This document shows positions 14,831-24,021 of a stretch of DNA of 42,312 nucleotides, in pieces (position 1 is the stretch's first letter; each line of letters starts with the position of its first letter). This stretch comes from a virus. Below the pieces are notes generated by a model that saw only the letters and a list, made by a program, of their open reading frames with translations, was not told where the DNA came from and ran no database searches. The DNA lies in IMG/VR virus record IMGVR_UViG_3300033145_001018, positions 1-42,312 of that record; one strand, 5' to 3'. The translations under genes were made by a program, and so were the position numbers.

Positions 14831-16341
14831 CCATAGGAAGATCATTTCTATATACATTTGTGGCATATGACAGATTTACCGATGCTGCCAACAAGGTAAA
14901 TTTTGCAACTCAAAGTGTTTCCGAGAAAATAGCAACCCTTCAGGACAAGGTCAAAGATTTTGGCACTGGTATCTATAACACCAATAAAAAAATACTGACT
15001 CACTTCACTTTGCCGATGACGGGCCTTGCTGGGTTAGCATTGAAAGCATCTTCAAACGTAGAGAATTTAAAGACCTCATTTGTCGGTATACTGGGTACTA
15101 TGGCGAAGGCCGGTACTCTTACCGACCAGTTAAATAAATTCACGGCAAAAACACCCTTCCAATTGGCACAGGTTGCGCAATCAGCAAAGATGCTCTTGGC
15201 GGCCGGTATCCCGATGGGAAAAATTTCGGAAAAGCTTCAGACCATTGGTGATCTTGCGAGTGCTGCAAACGTTCCTATTAGCGAAATGGCAAAGATATTT
15301 GCTAAGTCAAAAAATAAAGGAAAGGCAATGACCGAAGAGTTGTTGCAGCTTTCAGACAGGGGCATTCCGATAATTGCCGAGCTAGCAAAGATGTCTGGAA
15401 AGTCACTAGAACAAGTTTTTAAGATGGCAGAAAAGGGAGTTATTAAGTTTAAGTTCCTACAAAAGGCATTTCAGAGAATGACAAGCAAGGGTGGCTTTGC
15501 CAATAAGGCAATGATCTTACAATCCAAAACCCTTGGCGGTCTATGGTCAACATTTAAAGACAACATAATGCTGACTGGCGCAACAATTGGTGACGTATTA
15601 TTGCCAGTGGCTAAGAGCGTTTTGTCTTTTTTAATTAAGGTTGTTCAAAAAATTGGGGATCTTTTCAAGGCCCATCCCAGGCTTGCCCAAATTGCTGCTA
15701 TAATGCTTGCCCTAGTTAGTGGATTAAGCATATTAGTTATGGCTCTATTTGCCCTTGGTTTCGCTCTTCTTCAGATTGCAGGTTTCGCAATAATAATCAA
15801 GGCCATTAGCTTGGCGTTTGGCATGTTGGTTGGGTATACCCCCGCTCTCGCAATTTTTGGCACTAAGCTTGCTCCTATTGCCGCATTCTTTGGCAAAATA
15901 TTTGCCGGTAGCTTGCTTTACACAATAGGGACCATAGGACTAGTCATTCTATTGGTTGGATTACTGATAAACTTTTTATTGAATTTACCGAAATATTGGC
16001 AAGCGGTCACGTGGTCCTTTAGAACCGGTAACTTTATCACAAGATTTTTCGATGATGTTGCGATAAAAGTAGATAAACTGATTAAAAAAATAAAAAATTT
16101 CAAAAACGCAGTTAAAGGTTACTTTGGTTTTGGCGATGAGTCAGACAAAAAAGGCCCTAGTTCAGGGATGAACAATAGATCAGCCTATGATATTCAAAGT
16201 CCATTAAGGGGGAAAGGTGACAGAGATGAGTTTTCTGGTTTTCTAGATATAAATATTTTGGATAAAAACAAAAATGCTGGTGGTGTTGCCTTTAGCGGGG
16301 CTGGACCACTTGACGTTGGTGTTAGTCGGGTAGGTGCATAA
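14827..16341 (+). CDS. Tail tape measure protein (short)
   Basis: This 504-residue protein would set tail length and help DNA entry. Residues about 80-200 carry the TP901-type core: SVGILGTM-like FVGILGTMAKAG, TPFQLAQVAQSAKMLLAAGIP, AMTEELLQLSDRGIPIIAELAKMSGKS. Hydrophobic, membrane-prone segments lie at about 285-345 and 355-390 (IAAIMLALVSGLSILVMALFALG and TIGTIGLVILLVGLLINF). The C-terminus is polar. At about 1.5 Angstrom per residue this predicts a tail near 75 nm. The start overlaps the stop of the frameshifted chaperone. Confidence 0.92.
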   Translation: MTIGRSFLYTFVAYDRFTDAANKVNFATQSVSEKIATLQDKVKDFGTGIYNTNKKILTHFTLPMTGLAGLALKASSNVENLKTSFVGILGTMAKAGTLTDQLNKFTAKTPFQLAQVAQSAKMLLAAGIPMGKISEKLQTIGDLASAANVPISEMAKIFAKSKNKGKAMTEELLQLSDRGIPIIAELAKMSGKSLEQVFKMAEKGVIKFKFLQKAFQRMTSKGGFANKAMILQSKTLGGLWSTFKDNIMLTGATIGDVLLPVAKSVLSFLIKVVQKIGDLFKAHPRLAQIAAIMLALVSGLSILVMALFALGFALLQIAGFAIIIKAISLAFGMLVGYTPALAIFGTKLAPIAAFFGKIFAGSLLYTIGTIGLVILLVGLLINFLLNLPKYWQAVTWSFRTGNFITRFFDDVAIKVDKLIKKIKNFKNAVKGYFGFGDESDKKGPSSGMNNRSAYDIQSPLRGKGDRDEFSGFLDINILDKNKNAGGVAFSGAGPLDVGVSRVGA

Positions 16342-17516
16342 TTAGCCTATATGATCAACTACATAAAGCAAGCTTTAAAGGTGCAAGATTTTTGCCCGAG
16401 GGTCAAATGGCTACCACTGGTGGCAGGAAGCTGATCAAGCACGAATACCCAAACTCAAAGCGCAGGTATATTGAAGATCTCGGCAAAAAACAAAGAGATT
16501 TTACAATTGTTGGATTAATCACCGGCCCTAATTACCTTGCAAAAAAAAGGAAGCTCATAAACGCTCTGGAATCAGAGGGTGCGGGCATCCTGGTTCATCC
16601 ATTTTGGGGAAGAATATCGGTTACTGCAAATCCTTATAATTTGATAGAGGATATGCGAGGCATAGGAAGCGGCAGAGTCGAAATGAGCTTTTCCGTTCCT
16701 AGCGAAAACATATTCCCAACTAGTAAGGGCTTGTTTAATATCCCAAGTCTTTCAATTGATCTCAACATATCAATTAAAGATTTTATTGATCTCAGTTTTC
16801 TAGATACATTTTCTGATGTCTTGCTGTTGGCAGACGATGCTCTAAACGCTGTCTATAACGTGTTCGATGACGTTACAAGGTTATCGGCTGGACTATCGGA
16901 TAATTTATCTTCACTCAAGAGAACCATCTCAGACGCAAAAGCAAATATCCCAGCATCGTTGCAGGATTTCGAAAAAATATATGATTCATTTAATGATACA
17001 TTTGATGGGATAACAAATCTATTCGACAGTCCTAAAGATACCGTCAATTTGATTGCCGATAATTTTTTTGGTCGCAACATAGTCGTTGATACCATCGATC
17101 CAACTACCCAGGTGAGAACGGACACCAAAAGCAACAACGATGTTATCAATCAATCCGTAAACACGCTGGCATTATCATATGCATATGCAAATGCCAGTCA
17201 GATAGATTACGATAACGATCAAAATCTGATCACGCTGCTAGATGCCTTAGAGGATCAATATCTATTTATCATTGAGGATGCAGACGATACTGTAGCTGCT
17301 TCAATAAATGCATTGAGAAATGATTTCAGATCATTCACCGATAATCTGATCATATCTCTTGACAGGGTTACGGAAGTAGACACAAAACCTGTACCAATGC
17401 TAATGTTGGCATTTCAAGAGTACGGATCAACAGAAAAATATGAAGAACTAATCGATTTAAATGATACGCTTAACCCCTCGGAAGTATCTGGGAACATCAA
17501 AGTATTGACGGCATGA
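16341..17516 (+). CDS. Mu gpN-like baseplate protein ('DNA circularisation' family), ATT start
   Basis: The family begins near s.yd.l..asFrGv.F.v......GGRr...HeYP.rd..yvEDlG. The matching sequence here, SLYDQLHKASFKGARFLPEG then GGRKLIKHEYPNSKRRYIEDLG, needs a start at or before 16344. No ATG, GTG or TTG exists there. The in-frame ATT at 16341 follows AGGTG by four bases and overlaps the tape-measure TAA, so I place the start there, giving 391 residues. A TTG at 16392 would remove the conserved segment. LVHPFWGRISV is another family mark. It forms part of the baseplate hub; despite its database name it does not circularise DNA in virion studies of Mu. Confidence 0.85.
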   Translation: MSLYDQLHKASFKGARFLPEGQMATTGGRKLIKHEYPNSKRRYIEDLGKKQRDFTIVGLITGPNYLAKKRKLINALESEGAGILVHPFWGRISVTANPYNLIEDMRGIGSGRVEMSFSVPSENIFPTSKGLFNIPSLSIDLNISIKDFIDLSFLDTFSDVLLLADDALNAVYNVFDDVTRLSAGLSDNLSSLKRTISDAKANIPASLQDFEKIYDSFNDTFDGITNLFDSPKDTVNLIADNFFGRNIVVDTIDPTTQVRTDTKSNNDVINQSVNTLALSYAYANASQIDYDNDQNLITLLDALEDQYLFIIEDADDTVAASINALRNDFRSFTDNLIISLDRVTEVDTKPVPMLMLAFQEYGSTEKYEELIDLNDTLNPSEVSGNIKVLTA

Positions 17517-17519
17517 TAT

Positions 17520-18605
17520 ATGATAATAATGGAAATAAACGGCATAAGATACCAAGGATTCACATCGGCGAATGTTACAAAATCCATGATAAATGTTGCC
17601 GACTCCTTTATCTTTCAATCAACAAGCGACGTAGTTAATTTACAAGATATTTATCCTATCTTAAATATTTCTGAGGTTGATATCTATATTGATACAAATA
17701 AAATACTAACCGGGCACGTTGACGTTATTAATCCATACTGGGATAATGACCGCCATTCCATAGAATCAATGGGAAGATCCAAAACCGCGATATTAGTTGA
17801 TTCTAGCGTTTGGGAAACGAGAACGTTCAACCGGCCCGCAATCTTTGCCGCCATTGCTAATAAGGTCGTTTCTGATCTTGGGGCAGATATACGAGTAATT
17901 AATAAGTTTGGGATAATTAAAATCTTCGACAAAGAGATAAGCGCACATCCTGGTGAAAAGGCCTTTGAATTTCTGGAAAGATTGGCCAGGGAAAGGCAAA
18001 TACTATTAACCACGGATGTTTTTGGTAATTTGGTTCTAACTAGGTCTAGCACTGACAGAATAGACACTATCCTACTTCACCAGAAAAGAAATTTAGAGAA
18101 CAACGTCCTGGGTGGAGCGATGTCTTACGATTTCACAAAAAGATATCGAGAATACAAAATCTTGGGCCAATCGACACCTGGTTCTTTCTTTTCTAGTGAA
18201 TCACAAGCCAGCATCAACGGACATGCAACCGACAAGGATGCGTTGGAATTTAAAAAGCTCGCCATGGTAGCCGACCAGGAAATGGATCTTGAGACATCGA
18301 ACAATTATGCAAAATGGGAATCAAACATCCGAAGAGCAAATTCACAGTCTTACAACTGCCGAGTTCAAGGGCATTACCATAAAGATGGGTTGTGGGATAC
18401 GAATGTTTTAACCAGAGTGGTTGATGAATATTCTGCACTTGATACTGACATGCTTATAAAAGAGATAACATTTCTTGAAAGCTCCCATGGTTCATTTACT
18501 GACATGATTCTAGTTCCACCGGATGCCTTCACTTTAGAGTTGGAGAGATCTCTCTTTGATACAAAAAAAGACGATATTGGGGATGGTTTCTATGCAATTA
18601 CATAA
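17520..18605 (+). CDS. Baseplate hub protein, Mu gpP / T4 gp27-like
   Basis: This 361-residue protein starts EINGIRYQGFTSANVTKSMINVADSFIFQST, the usual beginning of the gpP/gpD family, with ILTGHVDVINPYWDNDRHSIESMGRSKTAILVDSS then EKAFEFLERLARERQILLTTDVFGNLVLTRSS. This is the hub fold that supports the spike. A second ATG at 17529 is possible. It follows gpN and precedes the spike gene, the order seen in Mu. Confidence 0.92.
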   Translation: MIIMEINGIRYQGFTSANVTKSMINVADSFIFQSTSDVVNLQDIYPILNISEVDIYIDTNKILTGHVDVINPYWDNDRHSIESMGRSKTAILVDSSVWETRTFNRPAIFAAIANKVVSDLGADIRVINKFGIIKIFDKEISAHPGEKAFEFLERLARERQILLTTDVFGNLVLTRSSTDRIDTILLHQKRNLENNVLGGAMSYDFTKRYREYKILGQSTPGSFFSSESQASINGHATDKDALEFKKLAMVADQEMDLETSNNYAKWESNIRRANSQSYNCRVQGHYHKDGLWDTNVLTRVVDEYSALDTDMLIKEITFLESSHGSFTDMILVPPDAFTLELERSLFDTKKDDIGDGFYAIT

Positions 18606-19128
18606 TTTGATTAAAAATCTAATTAAGAGGGCGTTGATAACCGCTGATAGAACAGACGAATTTGGTCAATGTAGCTATTATGGATTACCGAAGAAATACC
18701 AGGCGATGTATCCATATGGTACTTATGCCATACCAAAGGCATCCGACAAGCCGATTGCTTTGATTCTGAACGTTGGGGCATCGGAATCAAACCAAGTTGG
18801 CATCGAGAATGACACAAAGAAGTATCCCGTAGGTGGTGCAAGCGGGGATGCATTCCTCTATAGCCCAGTTAGCGGGTCAATGTTTCGTGCTCAGGGCAAT
18901 GGCAAAGTGGCCATCGGAAATAAAACAACTGAATTATTGCAGAAAATTGTTGATGAATTATCGGAGATGTCAGATACATTAGATGGGATTGTCGCACATA
19001 CCCATACGGCAATCGGGATCGGGATACCTACAAGCCCGCCATTAAACGCTGCCGCTTTCACTGCAATCAAAGTCAAGGTCAATGCGATCAAAACCTTGAT
19101 TGATGCACTAAAAGGTACGATAATATGA
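18592..19128 (+). CDS. Baseplate spike protein, Mu gp45 / gpV-like
   Basis: This 178-residue protein starts at ATG 18592, which GGGGATGG precedes; it overlaps the hub gene by 14 bases. LIKRALITADRTDEFGQCSYYGLPKKYQAMYPYGTYAIPKASDKPIALIL is the OB-fold part of gp45-type spikes. The C-terminal segment has HTHTA (an HxH pair at about residues 141-143) and IGIGIPTSPPLNAAAFTAIKVKV, consistent with a short beta-helical tip that can bind metal. Confidence 0.9.
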   Translation: MQLHNLIKNLIKRALITADRTDEFGQCSYYGLPKKYQAMYPYGTYAIPKASDKPIALILNVGASESNQVGIENDTKKYPVGGASGDAFLYSPVSGSMFRAQGNGKVAIGNKTTELLQKIVDELSEMSDTLDGIVAHTHTAIGIGIPTSPPLNAAAFTAIKVKVNAIKTLIDALKGTII

Positions 19129-19140
19129 CAAAGGGCAATA

Positions 19141-19587
19141 ATGGCTGACATATTACTCGAAAAAAATTCAAGTGGTTATTATGATATCAATTTCACCGAC
19201 GAAGGTGATTTTGTCACCACCGAGGGATTCGAAACAGCGATATTAATGTCCTTGCTGGGTGAAAAAAGAGCAAACGAAAGTGAAGTTGTTGAACCTCAAT
19301 TCAGGCGTGGCGATTGGTCAAACGAGCTGAATGATGTTCCTGATTACGAAGTAGGTTCTAAGCTATGGTTATTATATGTAGCAAGGGCCAATACAGAATC
19401 AATGAACTCGGGAATCGATTCCATAAAAGATGGTCTACAGTGGATGATTGATGATAATCTAATCAAGGATGCTAATGCGGAAGGTACAATATCATATCGT
19501 GGCATTACATTTAAAGCATTAGTTACACAAGAAAATAATAAAGTTGATAAATATTTGGTGGATGACTTTATAGCAACGGGAACCTAA
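19141..19587 (+). CDS. Baseplate wedge protein, Mu gp46 / T4 gp25-like
   Basis: This 148-residue protein has DFVTTEGFETAILMSLLGEKRANESEVVEPQFRRGDWSNELND, closely matching Mu gp46 (…dG.d...t.dgl.tav..sL.tdrra......p..r.GwWgd...). It would nucleate sheath assembly from the baseplate. It lies 1 bp before the J-type gene. Confidence 0.93.
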   Translation: MADILLEKNSSGYYDINFTDEGDFVTTEGFETAILMSLLGEKRANESEVVEPQFRRGDWSNELNDVPDYEVGSKLWLLYVARANTESMNSGIDSIKDGLQWMIDDNLIKDANAEGTISYRGITFKALVTQENNKVDKYLVDDFIATGT

Positions 19588-19588
19588 T

Positions 19589-21145
19589 ATGTCAGATTTG
19601 AATTTTCCATCAAGCAGAACTGAAGTAGCCAACAGGCTCAAGGCTGATGTTAAGGGCCAGCTTCCAGATTCGAATCCATTTTTAAGGAATTCATTTTTAC
19701 AAGCATTGATTTTTGGAATCGCTGGCAGGATATTCGATCTGTTCACATTGGCCAATCGTTTGTTGCTGCAATTATTTTGGGATACGGCAACGGGCGTGTA
19801 TCTAAATAGATGGACGGCAATATTTGGCCTTGAGAGAAATCCTGCAACGGAAGCAATCGGAAATATCACGGCAACTGGTATTGCTGGTACATCTATCCCG
19901 ATTGGATCTCAATTACAGGGAAGTGATGGCGAAACTTATGAAACACAGGGAACTGTCACGCTGGCAGAAAACCTAATTATTCTTACGTCGATAACTCAAG
20001 CCGCTGGCGTTGCACTCGCAATATCTCCAAGTGATCATGGTTATGCCGCAGGAAGAACAGTAACAATCGCCAATGCAAACGAATCTGAATATAATGGTGA
20101 TTTTGTTATTTTAACCACTCCAACTAGTAAAACTTTTACATATGCAATCGATCCCGGTGCGGCAAGCCCAGCGACAGGGGCTGTCACATCGTCAATGATT
20201 GTAGCTACATTGGGCCTTATATCAGTCAATGAAGGACAGGCAACAAATAGAGATAGCGGTGATCAATTAACTTTTACTAGTCCGATCGCTGGTGTTGACG
20301 ATAATGCCAATGCTCAATGGGATGGAATAACGGGTGGAACAGATCTCGAATCTGATACAGATTTTAGGGTTCGATTTCTTTTCAGGGTGCAGAATCCAGT
20401 TGCACTATTCAATGATCCGGCAATAATCAATCAGGCCAAAGAAGTATCCGGTGTTACTCGTGTATGGGTATTCGGAATAGATACCACTCAAGGAAACTTA
20501 AATGCTACGTCATTAACCCAACTTGGCAATGAGGTAGCAGTTTTTAATTTAGTTGCCCATGGTCTACAGGATGGTCAAAAAGTAACGGTAACTGGTGCCA
20601 ATGAAGCTGAATATAATGTGCCAGGCAAAAAGACCATAAGGATCGATGCCGATAATTTCGCATACGCGATAGCAGGAAATCCCGCAACGCCAGCAACAGG
20701 AACGCCAGTCGCAGCATATAGTCTTGTTGAGGAGGGTCAAGTATTAATTTATTTCGCACGCGATAATGATGCTAGTTCGGTGCCATCCGCTGCTGAAGTT
20801 GCTACCGTTAAGGCAAAGATTTTAGAAATCAAACCAGCGCATATTAGTGATGACGACGTTATTGTCCTTGCGTTCACACCCGTATCAACAAATTTCATAT
20901 TTAATTCTATAACCCCGGACACATCAACAATGAGAACGGCAGTCGAAGCCAATATTGAAGCATTCTTTGCAGACAAAGCGGAGCTTGGTGAAGATATTAC
21001 AGAGGATTCATACAGAGCAGCTATTGCTAATACTGTAGATCCCGAAACGAATCAAGCGTTAACTGGATTTGATTTGACTGCCCCGGCGGCTGACATAAGC
21101 GTTGAGAGGGGAGGATTGGCAACAGCAGGATCGGTGACATTTTGA
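19589..21145 (+). CDS. Baseplate J protein, Mu gp47-like, with two inserted beta domains
   Basis: This 518-residue protein is longer than a typical Mu gp47 (near 380). The J core is visible at both ends: VYLNRWTAIFGLERNPATEAIGNITATGIAGTSIPIGSQLQ, then GGTDLESDTDFRVRFLFRVQNP and GVTRVWVFG, and DDDVIVLAFTPVSTNFIFNSITPD. Two related domains of about 70 residues interrupt it, at about 131-201 and 304-378. Each has an HG turn, then VT[IV].[GN]ANE.EYN and F.YAI...PATG. They account for the extra length and probably stick out of the baseplate. Its TGA overlaps the next start as TTGA. Confidence 0.92.
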   Translation: MSDLNFPSSRTEVANRLKADVKGQLPDSNPFLRNSFLQALIFGIAGRIFDLFTLANRLLLQLFWDTATGVYLNRWTAIFGLERNPATEAIGNITATGIAGTSIPIGSQLQGSDGETYETQGTVTLAENLIILTSITQAAGVALAISPSDHGYAAGRTVTIANANESEYNGDFVILTTPTSKTFTYAIDPGAASPATGAVTSSMIVATLGLISVNEGQATNRDSGDQLTFTSPIAGVDDNANAQWDGITGGTDLESDTDFRVRFLFRVQNPVALFNDPAIINQAKEVSGVTRVWVFGIDTTQGNLNATSLTQLGNEVAVFNLVAHGLQDGQKVTVTGANEAEYNVPGKKTIRIDADNFAYAIAGNPATPATGTPVAAYSLVEEGQVLIYFARDNDASSVPSAAEVATVKAKILEIKPAHISDDDVIVLAFTPVSTNFIFNSITPDTSTMRTAVEANIEAFFADKAELGEDITEDSYRAAIANTVDPETNQALTGFDLTAPAADISVERGGLATAGSVTF

Positions 21146-21708
21146 CGATTAAGATTACCAACTCAGATGAAACTCAAACCACGATTAATTACCTTCGTGC
21201 TGACAGGTTTTTTCGCGCCAAGAATATACCGGGATCAAATCTAAGGAAGCTATTTACAGGACTGGCCATTGAAGTGGCACGGGCTGAATTTGATCCCAGG
21301 TTTACAGTAAAATTATTGGAAGAATGGGAAAAAGCACTTGGAATCCCTGATGATTGTATTCCCTTGCAAAAAGATATCGATGAACGAAGAAATAATGTTT
21401 TATTGAAATTGACAGCACTTGGAGTCAGCACCAAGGAAGGGTTTGAAGCACTTGGTGCAATTCTGGGATTCAATATCACGGTTTTGCCAGGCAAAGATTT
21501 CTTGGTATTTCCCTATACATTTCCTTTAATTCTGAATAATGTAGGTGCTCGATGGGTGATGTATGTTGAAGCACCGGCAGCGGTTGCAACTTCTCAATTT
21601 ACATACACATTTCCGTTTTTATTTGGAGAAGATACTACCAAGGTATTGGTAAACCTTTTTAAAAAGTTGGTACCATCTCCGGTACATGTTATATTTAATT
21701 TCGTATAG
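21142..21708 (+). CDS. Baseplate/tail protein, Mu gp48-like (DUF2313 / YmfQ)
   Basis: This 188-residue protein starts at TTG 21142, overlapping the J stop. DPRFTVKLLEEWEKALGIPDDCIP and KLTALGVSTKEGFEALGAILGFNITV are the signature of the gp48 family. Residues 12-49 (nucleotides 21175-21288) recur exactly in the minus-strand gene at the contig join. The stretch between AIEVARAE and DPRF is about five residues shorter than in family members I recall. The other copy carries GILQEIEDR at precisely this point. A small deletion here, or a local assembly error, should be considered. Confidence 0.88.
   Translation: MTIKITNSDETQTTINYLRADRFFRAKNIPGSNLRKLFTGLAIEVARAEFDPRFTVKLLEEWEKALGIPDDCIPLQKDIDERRNNVLLKLTALGVSTKEGFEALGAILGFNITVLPGKDFLVFPYTFPLILNNVGARWVMYVEAPAAVATSQFTYTFPFLFGEDTTKVLVNLFKKLVPSPVHVIFNFV
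21175..21288 (+). repeat. 114-bp inverted repeat, copy in the tail gene
   Basis: Identical to the reverse complement of 1-114. It begins at CAAACCACG and ends at GGGCTGAA, after which this copy reads TTTGATCC and the other GGTATCC. Because the two copies are inverted, homologous exchange would flip the 21 kb between them. In the reading given here both flanking operons stay intact, which supports the present orientation. Confidence 0.95.
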
Positions 21709-21717
21709 GAGTTTTTT

Positions 21718-23355
21718 ATGGATATTAGCACTAAGACCACGGGAAGCCAGCTAACAGCATCGGAATTTATGCAGGCAGTGACAGAGCTTGAGGCATTAAT
21801 CGAAAGTGCTGGTATAGCCCTTGCGGCAGGAACGCTTGATCAACTCAAGAAATCAGTTTCAGATTATTCAGCCGGTGGAAATTTCGGAACAGATAGCGGC
21901 ATTGCCGATGCTTATGTATTATCACCAATAGGAAGCAAAGAGGGCCAAACTTCCTATGCTGACGGTTTGCAGTGCAAATTTAAGGTTGGGGCAACCAACA
22001 CGGGAGCTTCAACAGTCAACGTTAACGGTCTTGGATTGAAGAATATTCTAGCGATAGATGATAGTGTATTGCTGGCAGGGTCTCTTGAAATTAATGATCT
22101 TGTAACAATAATTTATGATAGTGGTGCTGGATATTTCAGATTGATTGATTCAAAATTTCTCAGAAGTACACTGTCGCCGAACAAGATTCCACCCAACATA
22201 TTATTGACTAGTGCAAATTTTATCAATGTTACCGATTTATATGGATGGCACAATAACGGATCGGCTGATTATGATGATGGTGACTGGGTTGGCGCAAAAG
22301 CGTTAACCGAAAACGGAACAGGCTTGTCAACTTCATCAAACCAGCTTGGGCTTACTGCATTTTGTAATTTTAACGGTGTTGATGATTTTCTTAGCAGTAT
22401 AGATGCGGTATTTGATGGAACTGACTCATTCAGGTGCGGCGGATGGATCAGGCCAGACGATCAAACCGGAGAACAAAGTTTGATTTCAAAATATAATACG
22501 GCCACCACAAAGCGATCGTTCGATCTCAGATTAAGCACTACGTCTATTGACTTCGAAGTATGGTATGGAGACAACACATCGGTAACGCTATCCACTGTTC
22601 CATCTTTAGAGATTCTCGATGGTAATTATCACCATGTGGAAGGGATATACAATCAAACAGATAATTCTTTGAGTATTTCAGTCGATGGCAAGGTATCTGG
22701 ATATGTGATAAATGCAAACCTGGCGGCAAGACAAAACAGCGCGGATGCCGATCTTAATTTCGGAGCAAGGGCAAACGCAGCAACTGACCAGTTTTACGCT
22801 GGCGACCTTACCGAGTTTTATTATCAAGATTTGTCTGATGATACCTTGGCGTGGATTAACAATTCAAGAAAAGTTTACGCTGCCGGATCTGGAAAACTTT
22901 GCACAGAAGACATTAACGATGTAGTTAGAATATTGGATGGCCGGACATATATTAATGATTACATGATCTTTATATTGGCTACATATAATATTGAGACAGA
23001 CGGAACATCTAATTTAGCAACTGGTTATCAACTTCCAATAGTCGAAGATGGCTATTATGAACTATTAATATTTTTCAACGGTAGCCATGCCGATCCTGAC
23101 TCGCTAACGCAAAGTATTTATTACAAAGTACATGATGGTGCTGCCGACCTGGAAGGATCATTTGGATGGACATCTTTAGCGGCTGACGCAAACGCAGAGG
23201 AAATGCGTAATGTCGTATATCTTACAATTGCAGGTTACTTTATCAAAGGAACAGTTCTTTCATTGTATGCGGCATCAGATAATGGTGATGCCTGTGCATT
23301 GTCATATTCTGACGGTGTACGAGAGCCTTACATGAGACTAAAACAACTAAACTAG
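21718..23355 (+). CDS. Tail fibre protein with a LamG/concanavalin-like domain
   Basis: This 545-residue protein has an N-terminal helical and collar-like part (TASEFMQAVTELEALIESAGIAL, then GSKEGQTSYADGLQCKFKVGATNTGASTVNVNGLG, a repeat seen in phage fibres). Residues about 190-390 look like a LamG jelly roll: CNFNGVDDFLSS, SFRCGGWIRPDDQTGEQSLISKY, GNYHHVEGIYNQTDNSLSISVDGK. The C-terminus is a beta-rich domain. LamG-type folds bind sugars, so it is the best candidate for receptor recognition. It has AGGAG before its ATG. Confidence 0.82.
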   Translation: MDISTKTTGSQLTASEFMQAVTELEALIESAGIALAAGTLDQLKKSVSDYSAGGNFGTDSGIADAYVLSPIGSKEGQTSYADGLQCKFKVGATNTGASTVNVNGLGLKNILAIDDSVLLAGSLEINDLVTIIYDSGAGYFRLIDSKFLRSTLSPNKIPPNILLTSANFINVTDLYGWHNNGSADYDDGDWVGAKALTENGTGLSTSSNQLGLTAFCNFNGVDDFLSSIDAVFDGTDSFRCGGWIRPDDQTGEQSLISKYNTATTKRSFDLRLSTTSIDFEVWYGDNTSVTLSTVPSLEILDGNYHHVEGIYNQTDNSLSISVDGKVSGYVINANLAARQNSADADLNFGARANAATDQFYAGDLTEFYYQDLSDDTLAWINNSRKVYAAGSGKLCTEDINDVVRILDGRTYINDYMIFILATYNIETDGTSNLATGYQLPIVEDGYYELLIFFNGSHADPDSLTQSIYYKVHDGAADLEGSFGWTSLAADANAEEMRNVVYLTIAGYFIKGTVLSLYAASDNGDACALSYSDGVREPYMRLKQLN

Positions 23356-23363
23356 GGGCACAC

Positions 23364-23705
23364 ATGAAATATTTTGTAAATTTTGTAGACGGTAAAGTTA
23401 ATTGCTCATGGGAACGGAGCGCAGACAATGTTATTCACCCATCCTATATACCAGATGGTGACATCGTAGAGGTTACGCCGGATCAGTACGAAAACACTAG
23501 ATATCTGGTTTTGAAAGATGGGGTTGTTGAGCTTAATGGAAAATATCTTAAGATGAAAAGAAGGAAACGCTTAGACAAGTTAAAAAAGAGAGAAGAGAAA
23601 AAACGCGCAAAGGCAGACTGGCAAGCGATCAGATCGGAGCTTTCAGATGTCGATGAAATCGCCGATGTCGATGAAATATTAACGAACATAGATGACGAGG
23701 TTTAA
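23364..23705 (+). CDS. Hypothetical tail-region protein
   Basis: This 113-residue protein is made of an N-terminal beta part (KYFVNFVDGKVNCSWERSADN...DIVEVTPDQYENTRYLVLKDGVVELNGKYLK) and a very basic helix (MKRRKRLDKLKKREEKKRAKADW), ending in a small acidic duplication (DVDEIADVDEI). Layout and position after the fibre resemble short fibre-associated or fibre-assembly proteins. No family is recognised with certainty. Confidence 0.7.
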   Translation: MKYFVNFVDGKVNCSWERSADNVIHPSYIPDGDIVEVTPDQYENTRYLVLKDGVVELNGKYLKMKRRKRLDKLKKREEKKRAKADWQAIRSELSDVDEIADVDEILTNIDDEV

Positions 23706-23706
23706 T

Positions 23707-24012
23707 ATGGCATTACCAGTAGACGGGCAACAATTTAAAAATAGAATCGAAGAAGGTGAAATGGCATTTGGCGCAGTAACAGCTGGCTTTCTTCCTTTTG
23801 TAAATTTCAGCGATGATATTTTGTTTAATCATTTATCAATTCAATGCACATTCGATCAGCAGGTTGAGTTAAGATTTAATAATGTTGATACGATAACGAT
23901 TGAACCTAACGAGGCAGTCGCCATGGATGGTTTTGTTCACGGTTGGGAAATTGATATTAGACATTCTGGTGTTGCCCCGACAGTCGGATATCTGAAAACT
24001 CGATCATGGTAA
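23707..24012 (+). CDS. Hypothetical virion protein in the fibre block
   Basis: This 101-residue beta-rich protein starts at ATG 23707 with GAGG eight bases upstream; an in-frame ATG at 23692 lies inside the previous gene. LSIQCTFDQQVELRFNNVDTITIEPNEAVAMDGFVHGWEIDIRHSG reads like a small jelly-roll or decoration domain (ends with YLKTRSW). It sits one base after its neighbour in the tail-fibre operon, so a structural role is likely. Confidence 0.7.
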   Translation: MALPVDGQQFKNRIEEGEMAFGAVTAGFLPFVNFSDDILFNHLSIQCTFDQQVELRFNNVDTITIEPNEAVAMDGFVHGWEIDIRHSGVAPTVGYLKTRSW

Positions 24013-24021
24013 GGAGCGATT

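Noticed and set aside
1-21288. Programmed invertible segment between the inverted repeats
   Set aside because: No invertase or recombinase gene is present, and inversion would fuse the tail operon to the leftward radical SAM operon, breaking both.
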